19,812 bases of DNA from Desulfomonile sp. (GTDB taxonomy: Bacteria > Desulfobacterota > Desulfomonilia > Desulfomonilales > Desulfomonilaceae): assembly GCA_020216785.1 (NCBI GenBank), contig JAIWNO010000240.1:1-19812 (forward strand), written 5' to 3'. The notes beneath the pieces were generated by a model. The model worked only from the letters and a program-made list of their open reading frames with translations. It had not been told where the DNA came from and made no database searches. The translations under genes and the position numbers were made by a program. Below are positions 1 through 7,848 of this stretch, piece after piece. Each line of letters starts with the position of its first letter. Position 1 is the first letter of the stretch.

Positions 1-1128
1 GACGGCACGTCTGATGGTGTTTTCCATTTCCCTGACATTGCCGCGCCACGGAGACGCAATGAGACACCGCATTAGTTCTTGTGAAATGGTCTTGAGCGGC
101 TTGCCGAACTCCTTGCAGAACTTCGCAAGGAAGTGCTCGGCCAGCAGCGGGACATCTTCTGTCCGTTCCCTCAAAGGGGGCATGTGCAGGGACAAAACGT
201 TGAGTCGGTAGAAGAGGTCCTCTCTGAAGGTCCCATCCTTAAGTTTTGCTTCGAGATCCGAATTCGTGGACGCGATAATGCGAACGTTCACGCTGATGTT
301 TTTCGTGGAGCCCAGCGGCCGGATCTCCTTTTCCTGGAGCACCCTCAAAAGCTTTGTCTGCAAAGTGAGGGAGATGTCACCGATTTCATCGAGATAGATG
401 GTTCCATCGCGTGCCTCCCAGAACAGTCCTTTCTTGTCCTGTGTCGCATGAGTAAAGGCCCCCTTTTTGTATCCGAAAAGCTCGCTCTCAAGGATATCTT
501 CAGGCAGGTTGGGGCAGTTCACTGCAACGAAGGGGCCGCGACTTCGCCCACTGAGTCGATGAACCGCTTTGGCCGCCAGATCCTTTCCCGTGCCCGACTC
601 GCCTGTGATAAGCACTGTCGCATCGGTCTGTGCGATGAGGCGAATGGTCTGGAAGACTTTTTGCATCCTCTCGCCTGCGCCTATAAGTTCCTCCAGCCCC
701 TCCTGCTGCTTGATTTTCTCTTGCAGCAACAGGTTCTCTCGGACGAGTTTGCTCCGCTCCACCGCTTTTTCCAGGAGATGCACGAGGTTGTCGTGCTCGA
801 ACGGCTTGGTGATGAAATCGTATGCGCCCTTTTTGATGGCTTGCACTGCGAGATCTATACTCCCGTACGCAGTCATCATGACTATAGTCAGCTCCGGACA
901 ATCGCCGAGCGCTCGGTCCAGGAATTCCATTCCATCCATGCCCGGCATTCGAATGTCGGCGAGCGCCACGTCGAATCTCTCCGATTCCATGAGGGCCAAG
1001 GCCTTGTACGCGTCCCGCGCGGTTTCCACGGTACAGCCCAGATCTACTGAGAGACTTCTTTTCAAGAGCCTGAGCATGTCTTCTTCATCGTCGAGAATGA
1101 GCAGCCTCGGTCTGGGCATCTCAGTCAT
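1..1128 (-). CDS. Sigma54-dependent response regulator (NtrC family), 3' end off the window
   Basis: An open frame of 376 codons starts at the ATG at 1128 and runs off the left edge without a stop. Residues 1-120 are a receiver domain with acidic pair D13/D14, phospho-acceptor D58 (ADIRMPG), T86 and K108 (TKPF). An AAA+ sigma54-interaction domain follows from about residue 148, with Walker A GESGTGKD (176-183), a Walker B-like GTIYLDE (242-248), REDLFYRL arginine-finger region and the WRGNVRE sensor-II helix near the end. The missing part should be the end of the AAA+ lid and a Fis-type DNA-binding helix-turn-helix. The ATG overlaps the stop of the upstream histidine kinase gene (ATGA), so the two are co-transcribed and probably translationally coupled; the kinase is the likely phosphodonor. 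The sigma54-contact loop, normally GAFTGA, reads GAFTHA (223-228). Target genes cannot be read from the sequence. Confidence 0.95.
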   Translation of the reverse strand, partial: MTEMPRPRLLILDDEEDMLRLLKRSLSVDLGCTVETARDAYKALALMESERFDVALADIRMPGMDGMEFLDRALGDCPELTIVMMTAYGSIDLAVQAIKKGAYDFITKPFEHDNLVHLLEKAVERSKLVRENLLLQEKIKQQEGLEELIGAGERMQKVFQTIRLIAQTDATVLITGESGTGKDLAAKAVHRLSGRSRGPFVAVNCPNLPEDILESELFGYKKGAFTHATQDKKGLFWEARDGTIYLDEIGDISLTLQTKLLRVLQEKEIRPLGSTKNISVNVRIIASTNSDLEAKLKDGTFREDLFYRLNVLSLHMPPLRERTEDVPLLAEHFLAKFCKEFGKPLKTISQELMRCLIASPWRGNVREMENTIRRAV

Positions 1129-2636
1129 GGTTGCGAATCTCCGATCGGCAGATGGACGGCGAAGGTAGAGCCTTCTCCAGGACAGCTCGAAACCTCAATT
1201 CGGCCGTTGTGGTCCTGAACGATACCGTAACTGACCGAGAGCCCCAGGCCAGTGCCCTCGCCCACCGGTTTTGTGGTGAAGAAGGGGTCGAAGATCTTCC
1301 CGATAATGTCAGGCGAGATCCCGCACCCCGTGTCGGTAATCTCGATCATTACCTCACCCGCTGAGGCGTCGTGGGCAGTCCTGACCGTGATCCGCCCGGT
1401 TCCGGATATCGATTGTCGGGCGTTCATGAGGAGATTCATAAAAACCTGCTTAAGCTTTTCCTCGTCGGCCACGAGAGAAGGGATGTTCGCGTCCGATTCC
1501 CTGATGAGTGCCACGTTGTCCAGCTCGAATTGATGACCCAGCAGCGAGATTACCTGGTCAAGAGTTTCGTTCACGTTAATTGAGGTCTTATGCGTCTGAG
1601 TGCTCCGGGCGAATTTGAGCAGATCCTCTACGATTGTCTTGCAGTGGCGGCCATGCTTCTCGATTGTCTTCAAGTCATCGTAAATTTGCGTACCCTCACC
1701 GGTTTCCCGGAGAAGAAGCTGGGTGTAACCCAGGATGATTCCAAGGGGATTGTTCACCTCGTGCGCGATACCCGTAGATACCTGGCCAAGAGACGCCAGC
1801 TTGTCCGCCATTTGGAGCTGTCTCTCCATTTGACGCCTTGCGGTAATATCTTTGGCTATACCCTCATAACTTACTATCCGGCCTGACTCGTCCCGGCGAA
1901 CCGTTGCACTGAGCAAGAGAGAAAGCTCAGCCCCATTTGCGGATTTCATCCGGCATTCGCGGTCCTTGACATATCCCTGTGAGCGCAGATCGCACATCAC
2001 CTCATCAAACTCATGCGGCAGAGCAAAAAGCTGGCCCAGCGCAAGTTGTCCGATCATTTCCTCCTTAGCGCCAAAACCGAAAGTCGAAACTCCTGCCGTG
2101 TTGATATCGACGAACCGAGTATCGCTATTGAGGATGAAGATCACATCCATTGAGCCTTCGAATACCCGACGGTATTTGCGTTCTGACCGGCTTAATTCCT
2201 CGGTCCTGTGGCGCACAAGCAATTCGAGATCGCGGTTCAGGCGCATGACCTCTTGGCCTGCTTCCTCGAGCGCCTTTTTGTCGTTGAGGATAGCCACATT
2301 GATTTTCTGGACCCGTTGGAAAAACAATGTGATCGAGGCCACCACGATAAAGGTTATTGTATTAAGGCCTCCGCTCAGCGGCCGCAAGCTGACCCAAATA
2401 TGGCTCAAATCCATGGCCAGGAGAAATCGCTTGGCAATATGGCCTACGGACCGCGACACAGAAAAAACGGCAAGCGCCACGGACAGCCACAAGACATAGG
2501 TCCATATCACGCTCGACGGTTGCGCTTTTACCAGACGCACGGCGTAAACAACCGACAAGATCGAGAACACTACCATCAAGGCAGAGCCCACGACGTCCGT
2601 GAACCAGACGGGAGCGAGAGAATACGTCTCATTCAT
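1125..2636 (-). CDS. Membrane PAS-domain sensor histidine kinase
   Basis: 503 aa from the ATG at 2636. Three hydrophobic segments lie at about residues 13-35, 43-63 and 90-107, with a short His-containing stretch between the second and third (SVGHIAKRF and DLSHIW). A charged coiled coil (about 110-150) leads into a PAS domain (about 151-268), then HisKA with phospho-acceptor H292 in GIAHEVNNPL, and an HATPase_c domain with N box (NLLMNA), G1 (DTGCGIS), F box (FDPFFTTK) and G2 (GEGTGLGL). This is an NtrB/AtoS-like kinase layout. An ATG 17 codons upstream is in frame, but residues before M18 look unlike a membrane protein start and overlap further into the preceding gene, so I prefer 2636. The start overlaps the end of the upstream membrane-protein gene by 8 bases, and the stop overlaps the response-regulator start. 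The signal sensed is unknown; short periplasmic loops suggest sensing within the membrane or through the partner protein. Confidence 0.95.
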   Translation of the reverse strand: MNETYSLAPVWFTDVVGSALMVVFSILSVVYAVRLVKAQPSSVIWTYVLWLSVALAVFSVSRSVGHIAKRFLLAMDLSHIWVSLRPLSGGLNTITFIVVASITLFFQRVQKINVAILNDKKALEEAGQEVMRLNRDLELLVRHRTEELSRSERKYRRVFEGSMDVIFILNSDTRFVDINTAGVSTFGFGAKEEMIGQLALGQLFALPHEFDEVMCDLRSQGYVKDRECRMKSANGAELSLLLSATVRRDESGRIVSYEGIAKDITARRQMERQLQMADKLASLGQVSTGIAHEVNNPLGIILGYTQLLLRETGEGTQIYDDLKTIEKHGRHCKTIVEDLLKFARSTQTHKTSINVNETLDQVISLLGHQFELDNVALIRESDANIPSLVADEEKLKQVFMNLLMNARQSISGTGRITVRTAHDASAGEVMIEITDTGCGISPDIIGKIFDPFFTTKPVGEGTGLGLSVSYGIVQDHNGRIEVSSCPGEGSTFAVHLPIGDSQP

Positions 2637-3162
2637 TACTCGCGGGCCCTTGTCGCAGGACGTCGTGATACAACGCCCGCACTCCAATGAACAGACAAAC
2701 GATCGCGGGCACGCACACCACGTGGTCGAATTTCAAGATATAGAACGCATCAACCCACACATTGGTCCCGACGATCAGCCGTTGCGACCAATCCGGGTCC
2801 CCTACGAAGAGTGATCTGGGGACGTGCTCCTCGACCCAATGCCCGGCAAATGCAACAACATTCCATAAAATGAACAAAACAGCGGACATCTGGATGTACC
2901 GCCAGCCTCTTTGTTGGGCAAACAGGTTGATTTGGAGCCAATAGACGAGGAATGCCAGACCGATAATGAAAATGATGTGCGCCACTTGATGGACGTACAG
3001 CCCTTCAGGTGCAGGGTGAGATTGGATTGCCCAAGCCGGCTCGGGAGGGGGAAGAAGAACAAAAAGACATGCTGACAGGACGATGTTGAAGAGAAATCGG
3101 CCCGCAGAACTCGACTCAATTCCGGCGCGCGTTGAAGCTCGGTCTTTTTTATCGGGGTCCAA
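2629..3162 (-). CDS. Small His-rich inner-membrane protein, likely sensor partner of the kinase (start uncertain)
   Basis: I do not recognise a named family. The secure part begins with a signal-peptide-like stretch (GRFLFNIVLSACLFVLL ending PAWA, about 3101-3030), followed by three hydrophobic segments: HIIFIIGLAFLVYWL, SAVLFILWNVVAFAGHW and VVCVPAIVCLFIGV. Histidines sit in or beside these segments (VHQVAH, GHWVEEH, KFDH), which could bind heme or metal; that is inference. The frame stays open back to an ATG at 3543, but the extra part holds a palindromic repeat (3370-3398) and looks non-coding. No ATG lies close to the signal peptide. Candidates are TTG 3162 (GGAGG only 2 nt away), ATT 3120 or ATG 3345; I give 3162 with low certainty. 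The gene overlaps the kinase start by 8 bases, so it belongs to the same operon and probably works with the kinase. Confidence 0.65.
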   Translation of the reverse strand: MDPDKKDRASTRAGIESSSAGRFLFNIVLSACLFVLLPPPEPAWAIQSHPAPEGLYVHQVAHIIFIIGLAFLVYWLQINLFAQQRGWRYIQMSAVLFILWNVVAFAGHWVEEHVPRSLFVGDPDWSQRLIVGTNVWVDAFYILKFDHVVCVPAIVCLFIGVRALYHDVLRQGPASNE

Positions 3163-3656
3163 AGCCTCCTCATCCAGGCCTCTACCGCGAAGGGAGAGAG
3201 GTTCCCGTCTCCCGTCCTTCGACAGGAGGGGCAAGCTTAAGGGTGAATCCTGCCCGAACGGGAATGCGCGTCGAAGAATGGCAGTGCAGCATGAAATCCT
3301 TCGCGGGAACAGGGGCTTCGCAACGTTTTCGAGACAAAGACCCATACTGAAGTAATAGTCGGACGAACAGCAGGGGCAGGTCTCAGATCTGCTCCTACCA
3401 AAGGCAGCATCACGCTTCCGCATGTTCTGCCATTCCCAAACCATCTTTTGCGAAATAATCGGCATCATTTGGTCGTCGAAAGGAATTCCAGGCTTGACCA
3501 TTAAACTACCCATTTTCATTAGTCGTTTTTCGTTTGCAAGCATAACCGAACGGATAACATCTGTCGAGGGCTGACGGCTGGTTTGTCGACCAAAATACTA
3601 AGTGATTGGCGATAGTATCCGGAATCGGTACACCGCCTTCATACGCACTGCTCGGT
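3163..3656. other. Gene-poor stretch between the sensor operon and pyrDK
   Basis: About 490 bases without a convincing gene. It contains a degenerate copy of the GTAGGGGCGGGTC palindrome (3370-3398). The segment at about 3180-3250 has inverted GGGAGA/TCTCCC words and looks like an intergenic repeat rather than protein. Open frames exist on both strands but have no Shine-Dalgarno site and no recognisable protein. The true 5' end of the membrane-protein gene may extend into this stretch. Confidence 0.5.
3370..3398. repeat. Palindromic intergenic repeat, copy 1 (degenerate)
   Basis: Arms GGGGCAGGTC (3373-3382) and GATCTGCTCC (3386-3395) flank the 3-nt loop TCA, followed by TACC. The arms pair with two mismatches. 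It matches the four-copy consensus GTAGGGGCGGGTC / 3 nt / GACCCGCCCCTAC seen elsewhere in this window. Confidence 0.6.
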
Positions 3657-5303
3657 CTACCACTCCGGCGGCAGCACCGGCCCGTCCACGCAGGAGCGCA
3701 GTCCCGACGGCGTGCCGCAACTTCCGCATACACCGATCCCGCATCGCATTAAGTCTTCTCTGGCGACGAACATGCGAGACGTAGGAACGGCCGCGCTCAG
3801 CACCTCTATTGCAGTCCGCATCATAGCGGCCGGACCGCAGAGAAACACTGTCGAATCGCCATACAATTGCGGGTCCTTGGCGACATCTTCCCCTAGACGC
3901 CTCACCACTTCGCCGGGCCGATCCTCCGGGTCGATAACGATCTCCAAGTGCGGTACCGCCGCGGCGATTTCCGCTCGAAATTCCGTGCTCACTGGGCGGG
4001 AAAACCCGAAGAAGCTCTTCGCAACGGCTTCGGACCAATCCCGCGCTGCCATGATCAGCGGCGCTACACCGGTTCCGCCCCCGACGAGAATCAACCGTGC
4101 GCCGGCGGGAGGGGGTGGAAACCCCCTCCCGTACGGACCACGCATAAAAATCGAGTCGCCCGGCTTGAGCAACTCAAGGCTCGCGGTAAAGGGCCCCACG
4201 GTCCGCACGAGGTACTCGGGCTGCTCGTCGCTGGCAGGGGAGAAAGGCTTCTCACCAGCGCCGGGAAGCCGCAGAAAGAAAAACCGGCCCGGTGCGGAGC
4301 GTGGTCCACGCTCCAGGACGAGCTTGAACATATTTTCCGCCACCGGGATGTTCGCTTTCACCGTGGTCTTAAGGTACTCGGTCAAGGTAGCAGTTCGGTT
4401 CCACATCTGCCGCTTCGGGGGCTGTTCACAGGTAAGTGACCGGAAAAAGGAAGCGATTTCCGCGGTAGTCATTCCCGCCAGAGCGGAGCCAATCCCGAAG
4501 AGCGCGGCGCCCGCACGCGCGTACGCTGTGACGTCCACTGCGCTGCTGATGCCACCCATTGCGATGATCGGCAAATTCACAACCGCAGCAGCCTCCGCGA
4601 CCGCCTTGACTCCGATGGGCAGGACCGCCGCGCCGGAGACACCGCCGGCAACATTGCTGAGGATTGGCTGCCCGTCCTCGTCGCAGGCAATGCCGGGCCC
4701 AACGGTGTTAATAAGGGCCAGCCCGTCCGCGCCGGCATCGCGGCACAGCACCGCCACTTCAGGGATATTCCCCAGATTTGGTGACAGCTTGGGAATGATG
4801 GGCTTTTCGAATTCAGCCCTGAGAGCGGCAATGATGTTATGTACCGCATCCGGGTCGGAACCCACGCACTGACCTGCGCCTTTCACGTGGGGGCATGAAA
4901 GGTTCAGCTCGAAGCCGTCCGCAATGGGTGCCAACTCTTGGGCACACGCGAGAAATTCTTCGGGGCTGTTCCCCATAATGGAGACAAGGAGGGGTTTGCC
5001 TCCGTGCAGTGGCAGCAGCGGCTCCATTGCAGCCCGGAACGCCTGTGCGCCGGGGCCGGGAATCCCCACTGCATTGACAAAACACCCCGGAAAGTATTCA
5101 TGAAGGATCGGCTCTCGATAGCCTTCCCGCGGGTGGATACTGAGAGTCTTTGTGGTGATGAACCCAATTTCCGGCACTTCGCGGGCGATTCGGGCGATCA
5201 CCGACGGGACTGTGGTGACGATTCCCGAGGGAATGGTAAATGGCGAGCTGATGCCCAGCTGTTCCAGACGAGTCCCTTTAACGCGTTCCAAGAAATCTTG
5301 CAT
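3657..5303 (-). CDS. pyrD: Dihydroorotate dehydrogenase fused to a PyrK-type electron-transfer module
   Basis: 548 aa from the ATG at 5303. Residues about 1-305 form a class 1 DHOD TIM barrel that oxidises dihydroorotate to orotate in pyrimidine synthesis: FMN-site lysine K52 in TTKTLSIHP, the catalytic-loop motif LNLSCPH with C137, and the GGISSAVDV and GAALFGIGSA phosphate-binding loops. Residues about 320-548 match PyrK: an FAD domain (PGRFFFLRLPG, GPYGRGF), a nucleotide-binding LILVGGGTGVAPL, and a 2Fe-2S site with C521, C526, C529 and C538 (CX4CX2CX8C, ending CVDGPV). Family knowledge: in DHOD-B these are two separate subunits passing electrons to NAD+; here they are one chain. SCPH replaces the usual SCPN. 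An upstream in-frame TTG at 5318, with GGAG 7 nt before it, is an alternative start; ATG 5417 is possible but its extra residues look unlike the family. Confidence 0.9.
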   Translation of the reverse strand: MQDFLERVKGTRLEQLGISSPFTIPSGIVTTVPSVIARIAREVPEIGFITTKTLSIHPREGYREPILHEYFPGCFVNAVGIPGPGAQAFRAAMEPLLPLHGGKPLLVSIMGNSPEEFLACAQELAPIADGFELNLSCPHVKGAGQCVGSDPDAVHNIIAALRAEFEKPIIPKLSPNLGNIPEVAVLCRDAGADGLALINTVGPGIACDEDGQPILSNVAGGVSGAAVLPIGVKAVAEAAAVVNLPIIAMGGISSAVDVTAYARAGAALFGIGSALAGMTTAEIASFFRSLTCEQPPKRQMWNRTATLTEYLKTTVKANIPVAENMFKLVLERGPRSAPGRFFFLRLPGAGEKPFSPASDEQPEYLVRTVGPFTASLELLKPGDSIFMRGPYGRGFPPPPAGARLILVGGGTGVAPLIMAARDWSEAVAKSFFGFSRPVSTEFRAEIAAAVPHLEIVIDPEDRPGEVVRRLGEDVAKDPQLYGDSTVFLCGPAAMMRTAIEVLSAAVPTSRMFVAREDLMRCGIGVCGSCGTPSGLRSCVDGPVLPPEW

Positions 5304-5473
5304 GAATGAGCTTGTCAATGCTCCTCTCCATCGATCGCGAGCTTTGATGATGAACGAGATCATAGGTGAAAAAGCGTGGGAAGCCAAACCGGAAAAGCGC
5401 ATTTGCCCTGGTATCAAGGACGGGAAAGGCTGTGGCGTTCAAAAATGAAAGCAACAGCAGTTTTCCCGGCGGA

Positions 5474-5502
5474 GTGGCTCCGACGTTATACGTCGAAGCC
5501 AC
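5474..5502. repeat. 13-bp-arm palindrome, left member of an inverted pair around the transporter gene
   Basis: Arms GTGGCTCCGACGT (5474-5486) and ACGTCGAAGCCAC (5490-5502) flank TAT and pair with one mismatch. The 19 bases 5478-5496 occur exactly, inverted, at 7663-7681 beyond the transporter gene. It may be an interspersed palindromic repeat or a regulator site; the sequence alone does not decide. Confidence 0.85.
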
Positions 5503-5626
5503 CTACGTGGAGTCATTTTCTTCGACGATCTCACGTCATGTTGAATCGAATTCCCGTCGCCGGCCGGACGTGGGTCCGTGAGCGCTCACCGGCATTTGAA
5601 TCACAGCCAAAGCTGACTGGATTTTC

Positions 5627-5655
5627 TTGACCCCTGTGCGACGCTCGACTATAAG
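5627..5655 (+). promoter_or_regulatory. Predicted sigma70-type promoter for the transporter gene
   Basis: A -35 TTGACC (5627-5632) and a -10 TATAAG (5650-5655) are separated by 17 nt. A start near 5662 would give a leader of about 120 nt before GTG 5783. Confidence 0.6.
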
Positions 5656-5782
5656 AAAGAGGACTTCTATTCTTCACCAGCCATGTTCCTCGGAGAGACT
5701 TACGGTCTTCCGGTCGTCTTCACGGCGATCATAATCAGCGCATTCTCGCGTTAACATGTCTATGGGAAAGGAGATTGCTCGG

Positions 5783-7537
5783 GTGAAGATCTTTGCTGTG
5801 ATTCAGGTATGTCTGACCCTTGCTTTGTTGCTTGTTCCGTCGTCGTGGAGCGCCGATGATTCAAAAATCCCAAACGGATTGCTCGTTATCCAGGGAAAAG
5901 TTGAAGACCCTACGGGGAACCCGGTTGGAGAATCGGAAGTGGAACTGTTCCTTAACGGCTCCCGCTTTGTACAGCACGAGGAGACAGCCCTCGGCGGCAA
6001 GACCGAAAAAGAGCATAAGACGGGGATCAATGGACTGTTTTCCATTCGCGTCCATTCGCCGCCCGAGACCATCCGAACAGGAGAATGGGCGCTCAAGTTC
6101 AATAAACCAAGTTATCGTACTTCCCCATTAGTCCCAATTCAAAAAATCCTCGACGAGGGGACCGACTCTCACGGCATTACTCGTTTTTCAGCCCACCTTG
6201 ATACCACTCTCCAGCGTTACCAGGGAACAGCTTTCTGGATAGCGCTTCTCGTGTTGGTGGGCGTCTATGTTCTGATCGCTCTGGAACTCGTCCATCGAAC
6301 GCTGGCAGCACTGCTGGGTGCCGCGCTCATCCTCGCCGTTAGTCACACATTTGGCCACTTTTTCCCGGACTTTCGCGTGCTCACCTTTGAACAATCGCTG
6401 CGCGTGGTGGACTGGAACGTGATCTTTCTACTCATGGGAATGATGATCATTGTGGGGGTGCTCAAAGAATCCGGTGTATTTCAGTGGATCGCATACAAAT
6501 CCTTTCAGATAACCAAAGGGCGGACCTTTCTTCTGGCGGCCGCACTGTGTGTGGTGACCGCCGTGCTCAGCGCGTTCCTGGACAACGTGACAACTATGCT
6601 CCTTCTCACGCCGGTCAGCATCGAAATTGCCCTGGTGCTGGGCATTTCGCCATTCGCCCTGCTGATCCCGGAGATCATGGCTTCGAATTTCGGGGGTACG
6701 GCCACGCTCATCGGGGACCCGCCCAACATTATGATCGGTTCGTACGCGGGGCTCACGTTCAACGATTTCCTGATCCGTCTCACTCCGGTGGTGATCGTGG
6801 TGATGGTAACGCAAATTCTTTATACCAAATGGTATTACGGAAAGGACTACCGCGAAGCCCGCGTGGACGACGTCCCGAATATGATCAATTTCCTCCGTGA
6901 GAAGTACCGAATTACGGACTTTCGTGTCCTATGGACGGGCGGCACTATACTCATGGGTGTAATCCTGCTGTTCGTTCTGCACGGTTTCTTCCACATGGAG
7001 GTAAGTGTCGCGGCACTTCTTGGGGGGGCACTCGTGCTTATTGCTAACAAAACCGACCCCATCGAGGTGTTCGAGCGGGACATCGAGTGGCCGTCTCTCG
7101 TCTTTTTCATCATGTTGTTCGTAATCGTGGGTGCAGCCGAAGAAACGGGGATTCTCCAATTTGTCGCGGACTGGATCATCCAGGTGTGCAAAGGAAACTT
7201 GGTGCTGGCGATCGTTCTCATCTTGTGGACCGCGGCCATCCTGAGCGCGATCATTGATAATATCCCTTTTACTGCGACCATGCTTCCGGTCGTCGCGCTG
7301 CTGAGCAGGACCATTCCGGGCGCAGAGTCCGGTGTGCTCTGGTGGGCTTTGGCGCTGGGCGCATGTTTCGGCGGTAACGGCACAATCATTGGCGCTTCGG
7401 CAAACGTGATCACTACAGGCATTGCCGAAAAATCAGGCCACAGGATCACCTTTTACGCGTTCTTGAAGCACGGGACGCCAATCACGATCGTTAGTCTCGT
7501 GGTTTCAACGATCTATCTGCTTGTAGTGCTGCGGTAA
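5783..7537 (+). CDS. ArsB/NhaD/SLC13-type ion transporter with N-terminal periplasmic beta-domain
   Basis: 584 aa from GTG 5783, chosen because AAAGGAG ends 9 nt before it and the product then opens with a clean signal peptide (KIFAVIQVCLTLALLLVPSSWSA, cleavage about residue 24). The upstream ATG 5756 has no ribosome site. Residues about 30-145 look like a carboxypeptidase-regulatory or Ig-like beta-sandwich (IQGKVEDPTGNPVGESEVELF). From about residue 149 a polytopic permease shows the duplicated signatures of the ion-transporter superfamily: SAFLDNVTTM then GGTATLIGDPPN in the first half, SAIIDNIPFT then GGNGTIIGASANV in the second. Family members move sodium, arsenite, sulfate or carboxylates; the substrate cannot be told here. 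The P-protein/NhaD-like GDPPN loop favours a cation or anion antiporter. The extracytoplasmic N-terminal domain is unusual for bacterial members. The gene stands alone with its own promoter. Confidence 0.92.
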   Translation: MKIFAVIQVCLTLALLLVPSSWSADDSKIPNGLLVIQGKVEDPTGNPVGESEVELFLNGSRFVQHEETALGGKTEKEHKTGINGLFSIRVHSPPETIRTGEWALKFNKPSYRTSPLVPIQKILDEGTDSHGITRFSAHLDTTLQRYQGTAFWIALLVLVGVYVLIALELVHRTLAALLGAALILAVSHTFGHFFPDFRVLTFEQSLRVVDWNVIFLLMGMMIIVGVLKESGVFQWIAYKSFQITKGRTFLLAAALCVVTAVLSAFLDNVTTMLLLTPVSIEIALVLGISPFALLIPEIMASNFGGTATLIGDPPNIMIGSYAGLTFNDFLIRLTPVVIVVMVTQILYTKWYYGKDYREARVDDVPNMINFLREKYRITDFRVLWTGGTILMGVILLFVLHGFFHMEVSVAALLGGALVLIANKTDPIEVFERDIEWPSLVFFIMLFVIVGAAEETGILQFVADWIIQVCKGNLVLAIVLILWTAAILSAIIDNIPFTATMLPVVALLSRTIPGAESGVLWWALALGACFGGNGTIIGASANVITTGIAEKSGHRITFYAFLKHGTPITIVSLVVSTIYLLVVLR

Positions 7538-7655
7538 TAGCACCGGTTGTCGGGTATGTTGCCCCCCTGGGAGAGGGCCGCCGCCCGCGCCGCGATGGAT
7601 AGGCCGGTTTTTACGGAATGGTCCCGCTGCAATGTGTGACAAAGTGGTTCGTAAG

Positions 7656-7686
7656 GGTAGCCTCGACGTATAACGTCGGAGTTGCC
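7656..7686. repeat. Palindrome, right member of the inverted pair around the transporter gene
   Basis: Arms GGTAGCCTCGACGT (7656-7669) and ACGTCGGAGTTGCC (7673-7686) flank ATA and pair with four mismatches, all in the outer part. Bases 7663-7681 are the exact reverse complement of 5478-5496. The similarity continues a few bases outward, so the copies share an origin. Confidence 0.85.
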
Positions 7687-7781
7687 CGCCCTTTGCAGAC
7701 GGTCGGCAACCCGAAGTTCGAGAGCCCCGCGCTTTGTCCCCTCGCACCATTACGCGTGCAGTGGGACCTGCTCTTTCATGG

Positions 7782-7810
7782 CGGACATTTTCCCCGTTAA
7801 GCGCTATAAT
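7782..7810 (+). promoter_or_regulatory. Predicted promoter for the 110-aa hypothetical gene
   Basis: A perfect -10 TATAAT (7805-7810) lies 17 nt after a weak -35 CGGACA (7782-7787). Transcription would begin about 32 nt before the ATG at 7849. Confidence 0.55.
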
Positions 7811-7848
7811 TTCCGAAAAGGGGAAAGTCGCGGCGGAGGAGCCTTCCC

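Larger units (their letters stand above)
5304..5782. other. Divergent intergenic region between pyrDK and the transporter gene
   Basis: About 480 bases with no supported gene. It carries a near-perfect palindrome (5474-5502) and a good sigma70-type promoter facing the transporter (5627-5655). The promoter of pyrDK must also lie here, but I could not place it. Confidence 0.6.
7538..7848. other. Intergenic region after the transporter gene
   Basis: About 310 bases with no supported gene. It holds the right-hand palindrome (7656-7686) and a promoter facing the next gene (7782-7810). No clear rho-independent terminator was found for the transporter. Confidence 0.6.

Noticed and set aside
133..1050. 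305-codon plus-strand frame at the left edge
   Set aside because: It lies antisense to the response regulator, whose complete receiver and AAA+ motifs are on the minus strand; the plus frame has no family pattern.
3083..3355. Plus-strand frame opposite the membrane-protein 5' region
   Set aside because: It has no ribosome site and the sequence looks like intergenic repeat (PLPRRERGS-type translation).
5474..7686. Intact insertion sequence or transposon defined by the inverted palindromes
   Set aside because: There is no transposase between them and no target-site duplication visible; the enclosed gene is a normal transporter with its own promoter.
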